A program made the position numbers and the translations under genes. 64,000 nt of DNA from Brucella haematophila (lineage in GTDB: Bacteria; Pseudomonadota; Alphaproteobacteria; Rhizobiales; Rhizobiaceae), in assembly GCF_005938105.1 (NCBI RefSeq), contig NZ_VCPE01000005.1, positions 241,755 through 305,754 on the forward strand. Reading direction: 5' to 3'. How positions within the stretch are numbered: the first letter of the stretch is position 1; each line of letters starts with the position of its first letter. This document shows, piece after piece, positions 62,308 to 64,000 of the stretch. Under the pieces are notes generated by a model. That model searched no databases. It was not told where the DNA came from and saw only the letters and a program-made list of their open reading frames with translations.

Positions 62308-63189
62308 ATGACGACCACTGCAAAAGTAGCCTTTCTCGGGCTGGGCGTGATGGGCTACCCGATGGCAGGTCACCTGAAGAACAAAGGTGGCCACGACGTT
62401 ACGGTTTATAACCGCACGACGGCCAAGGCGGAAAAATGGGCGAAAGAATTTGGCGGCAGCTTCGCAGCGACGCCCGCAGATGCCGTGCGCGACGCCGACT
62501 ATGTGTTCGCCTGCGTTGGCAACGATGACGACCTGCGTTCTGTCACCATCGGCGCGGACGGTGCTTTTTCGACAATGAAAAAGGATGCGATCTTCATCGA
62601 CAATACGACGGCCTCTGCCGAAGTTGCGCGTGAGCTTTCAGAAGAAGCGCAAAAGCGTGGCATTCACTTCATCGATGCACCGGTTTCCGGCGGGCAGGCG
62701 GGCGCAGAAAACGGCGTACTGACCGTGATGGTTGGCGCCAGCGAAGTCGTCTTCGAGCGTGCCAAGCCGATTATCGATGCCTATGCCCGTTCGGTCGGCC
62801 TTATGGGTCCGGTCGGTTCGGGACAGCTTGCCAAGATGGTGAACCAGATTTGCATCGCCGGTCTCGTTCAGGGATTGGCCGAAGGCATTCATTTCGGCAA
62901 GAAGGCTGGCCTCGATATCGAAAAGCTCATCGCGGTCATTTCCAAGGGCGCTGCGGGTTCGTGGCAGATGGAAAACCGCTCCGGCACGATGAACCAGGGT
63001 AAATATGACTTTGGCTTCGCCGTTGACTGGATGCGGAAGGATCTAGGCATCTGCCTTGATGAAGCTGATCGCAATGGCGCGCTTCTGCCCGTCACGGCGC
63101 TTGTCGACCAGTTCTACAAGGAAGTACAGAAGATCGGCGGCAATCGCTGGGATACGTCTTCGCTGCTGGCTCGTCTGGAACAGAAGTGA
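62308..63189 (+). CDS. NAD(P)-dependent oxidoreductase of the 3-hydroxyisobutyrate dehydrogenase family
   Basis: The 293-residue protein has the Rossmann loop FLGLGVMGYPMAGHLKNKG, the substrate motif DAPVSGGQAGAENGVLTVMV and the catalytic Lys region GSGQLAKMVNQICIAGLVQG. This set covers 3-hydroxyisobutyrate, tartronate-semialdehyde and related beta-hydroxyacid dehydrogenases. The sequence alone does not decide between them. It probably shares a transcript with the glutathione transferase gene upstream and ends in a strong terminator. Confidence 0.92.
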   Translation: MTTTAKVAFLGLGVMGYPMAGHLKNKGGHDVTVYNRTTAKAEKWAKEFGGSFAATPADAVRDADYVFACVGNDDDLRSVTIGADGAFSTMKKDAIFIDNTTASAEVARELSEEAQKRGIHFIDAPVSGGQAGAENGVLTVMVGASEVVFERAKPIIDAYARSVGLMGPVGSGQLAKMVNQICIAGLVQGLAEGIHFGKKAGLDIEKLIAVISKGAAGSWQMENRSGTMNQGKYDFGFAVDWMRKDLGICLDEADRNGALLPVTALVDQFYKEVQKIGGNRWDTSSLLARLEQK

Positions 63190-63211
63190 ATATCGACTGG
63201 ATTATGATCAA

Positions 63212-63247
63212 AAGAAAAAGCCCGGCATCGCAGCCGGGCTTTTTCTT
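63212..63247. terminator. Terminator after the dehydrogenase gene
   Basis: AAGAAAAAGCCCGGC and GCCGGGCTTTTTCTT pair over 15 bases around ATCGCA. It also faces the minus-strand fadL fragment. Confidence 0.93.
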
Positions 63248-63269
63248 GATGTTGGCTTGATCAGTTCGA

Positions 63270-63907
63270 TCAGAACTTGACCTTCGCCGTCAGCGAGAGA
63301 CCGCCGACGAAGTCGTTGTCGAAGTTGCCCTTGGAACCAGACAGGCTCGGCTGGCCACCAACGACAGTATCGTCCAGTTCACCCGAGGTCAGCCAGCCAG
63401 CGGCGCCTGCAAGACGGATTTCAACCTGATCATTCGGCTTGTAGTTGGTGCCAAGACCAAACAGCCAGATGTCAGTCTGCGAGGTCAGGCCCGTGCTGGT
63501 GCCACGATCCCAGGTCACAGTTCCAGCAACCGACCACTGGTCGTTGAGCTTGTGACCGACGCCACCGCTAACCGTCCAGCCGTCCTGATAGTAGAGATTC
63601 AGGCTCGTGATCTTTGTGCCGGACGGTACGATCTTGCTGTCGGAAGAAGCGAAATCAACCGAAGTCAGTGACGACCAGTCAGTCCACTTCACCGAACCGA
63701 ATGCGAGCCAATCAGGCGCGATACCGGTCTGGAACTTGAATTCAACTGACTGCGGAGTTGCCACATCGCTCGACACGTTGATCGGCAAACCCTTGCCGGT
63801 GAGCGGGTTCAGAGCCAGATTGTCGATGGTGCCTTCGAGATTATACTTGACCTCGGACTGGTACACGATGCTGGCGCGCATTGCGTATTCCGGAATTTCG
63901 TACGCAG
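63270..63907 (-). pseudogene. C-terminal part of a FadL-type outer membrane porin, cut by an insertion
   Basis: The remaining 210 or so residues are beta-strand text of the FadL/OmpP1 long-chain fatty acid transporter family: AYEIPEYAMRASIVYQSEVK, then WLAFGSVKWTDWSSL, LNLYYQDGWTVSGGVGHKLN and WSVAGTVTWDRGTSTGLTS. It ends in the C-terminal Phe typical of outer membrane proteins (LTAKVKF). A complete FadL has over 400 residues, so the signal peptide and N-terminal half are missing. The reading frame continues into the neighbouring insertion sequence end, from a GTG at 63944, but without a signal peptide the product would not reach the outer membrane. Confidence 0.8.
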
Positions 63908-64000
63908 TGTTGATTGCCGCTGAGAAGTGACCCGGTTTTTCCACCGAGAATTGACCCGCCTTTTAATTAATGTTCGGGTTTTTATTCACGGTCAAGTTTC
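63908..64000. mobile_element. End of an IS21-family-like insertion sequence (continues beyond window)
   Basis: From TGTTGATTGCCGCTGAG onward the text shows two imperfect repeats, CGCTGAGAAGTGACCCGG and CACCGAGAATTGACCCGC. Such multiple terminal repeats beginning with TG are typical of IS21-type ends. The element interrupts the fadL reading frame. Its transposase genes would lie outside the window. Confidence 0.6.

Overview
The window looks like a chromosome segment from a Brucellaceae alphaproteobacterium, more likely an Ochrobactrum-type genome than a classical Brucella. This rests on protein character and on gene neighbourhoods such as hisI-folE-NifU-like-yidD-dac-thrS; no database was searched. 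Genes are densely packed on both strands, most have clear Shine-Dalgarno sites, and many intrinsic terminators are visible.

Layout. 0-13.6 kb is core housekeeping: patatin-like lipase (cut by the window edge), hisI, folE, an Fe-S scaffold protein, yidD, a D,D-carboxypeptidase with a SPOR domain, thrS, two flavin enzymes, mazG, galE, a bile-acid:sodium-symporter-family protein and a methyltransferase. 14-25 kb holds a bacterial ionotropic-glutamate-receptor-like channel, a CoA-transferase, a tiny stress-type membrane protein behind a perfect EcfG-type promoter, a diguanylate cyclase, a tight cysK-alaX-sseA-GNAT operon, a RhlE-type RNA helicase and ilvA. 25.1-29.7 kb is an accessory island. 29.7-43.6 kb returns to core genes: wrbA, cinA-like, usp, gpt with a structured leader, a NUDIX hydrolase, the class II ribonucleotide reductase nrdJ behind NrdR-box-like and DnaA-box sites, idnD-idnO, an MscS-type channel and a serine hydrolase. 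43.7-47.6 kb is a run of small envelope and stress genes (DUF1003, CsbD, a lipoprotein, several secreted proteins) with two related candidate small RNA loci. 47.7-63.2 kb holds tRNA-Val, an L,D-transpeptidase, class I fumarase, an SDR/TetR pair, a hydrolase/MarR pair, a DUF971 protein, moaA, a DMT transporter, mobA-mobB, a polar amino acid ABC transporter without its ATPase, a glutathione transferase and a 3-hydroxyisobutyrate-dehydrogenase-like enzyme. At the right edge a FadL-type porin gene is cut by the end of what looks like an IS21-family element.

The most unusual object is a 2.6-kb integrative element at about 27,018-29,628. It has inserted in the anticodon loop of a tRNA-Leu(UAA) gene. 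The 5' half of that tRNA is left at 26,989 and the 3' half at 29,614-29,670. The element does not restore the gene at its edge. Instead it carries a separate, complete and different tRNA-Leu(UAA) just inside its right end, and its left end joins the anticodon stem into a short intrinsic terminator. Its cargo is a secreted Ser/Pro/Arg repeat protein, a translationally coupled four-cysteine-motif small protein, a winged-helix regulator and a tyrosine integrase. A promoter framed by two palindromic operators drives the cargo side, and GTGACC repeats near both ends could be integrase arm sites. This reads as an element that knocks out an essential tRNA and supplies the replacement, which would make the host depend on keeping it.
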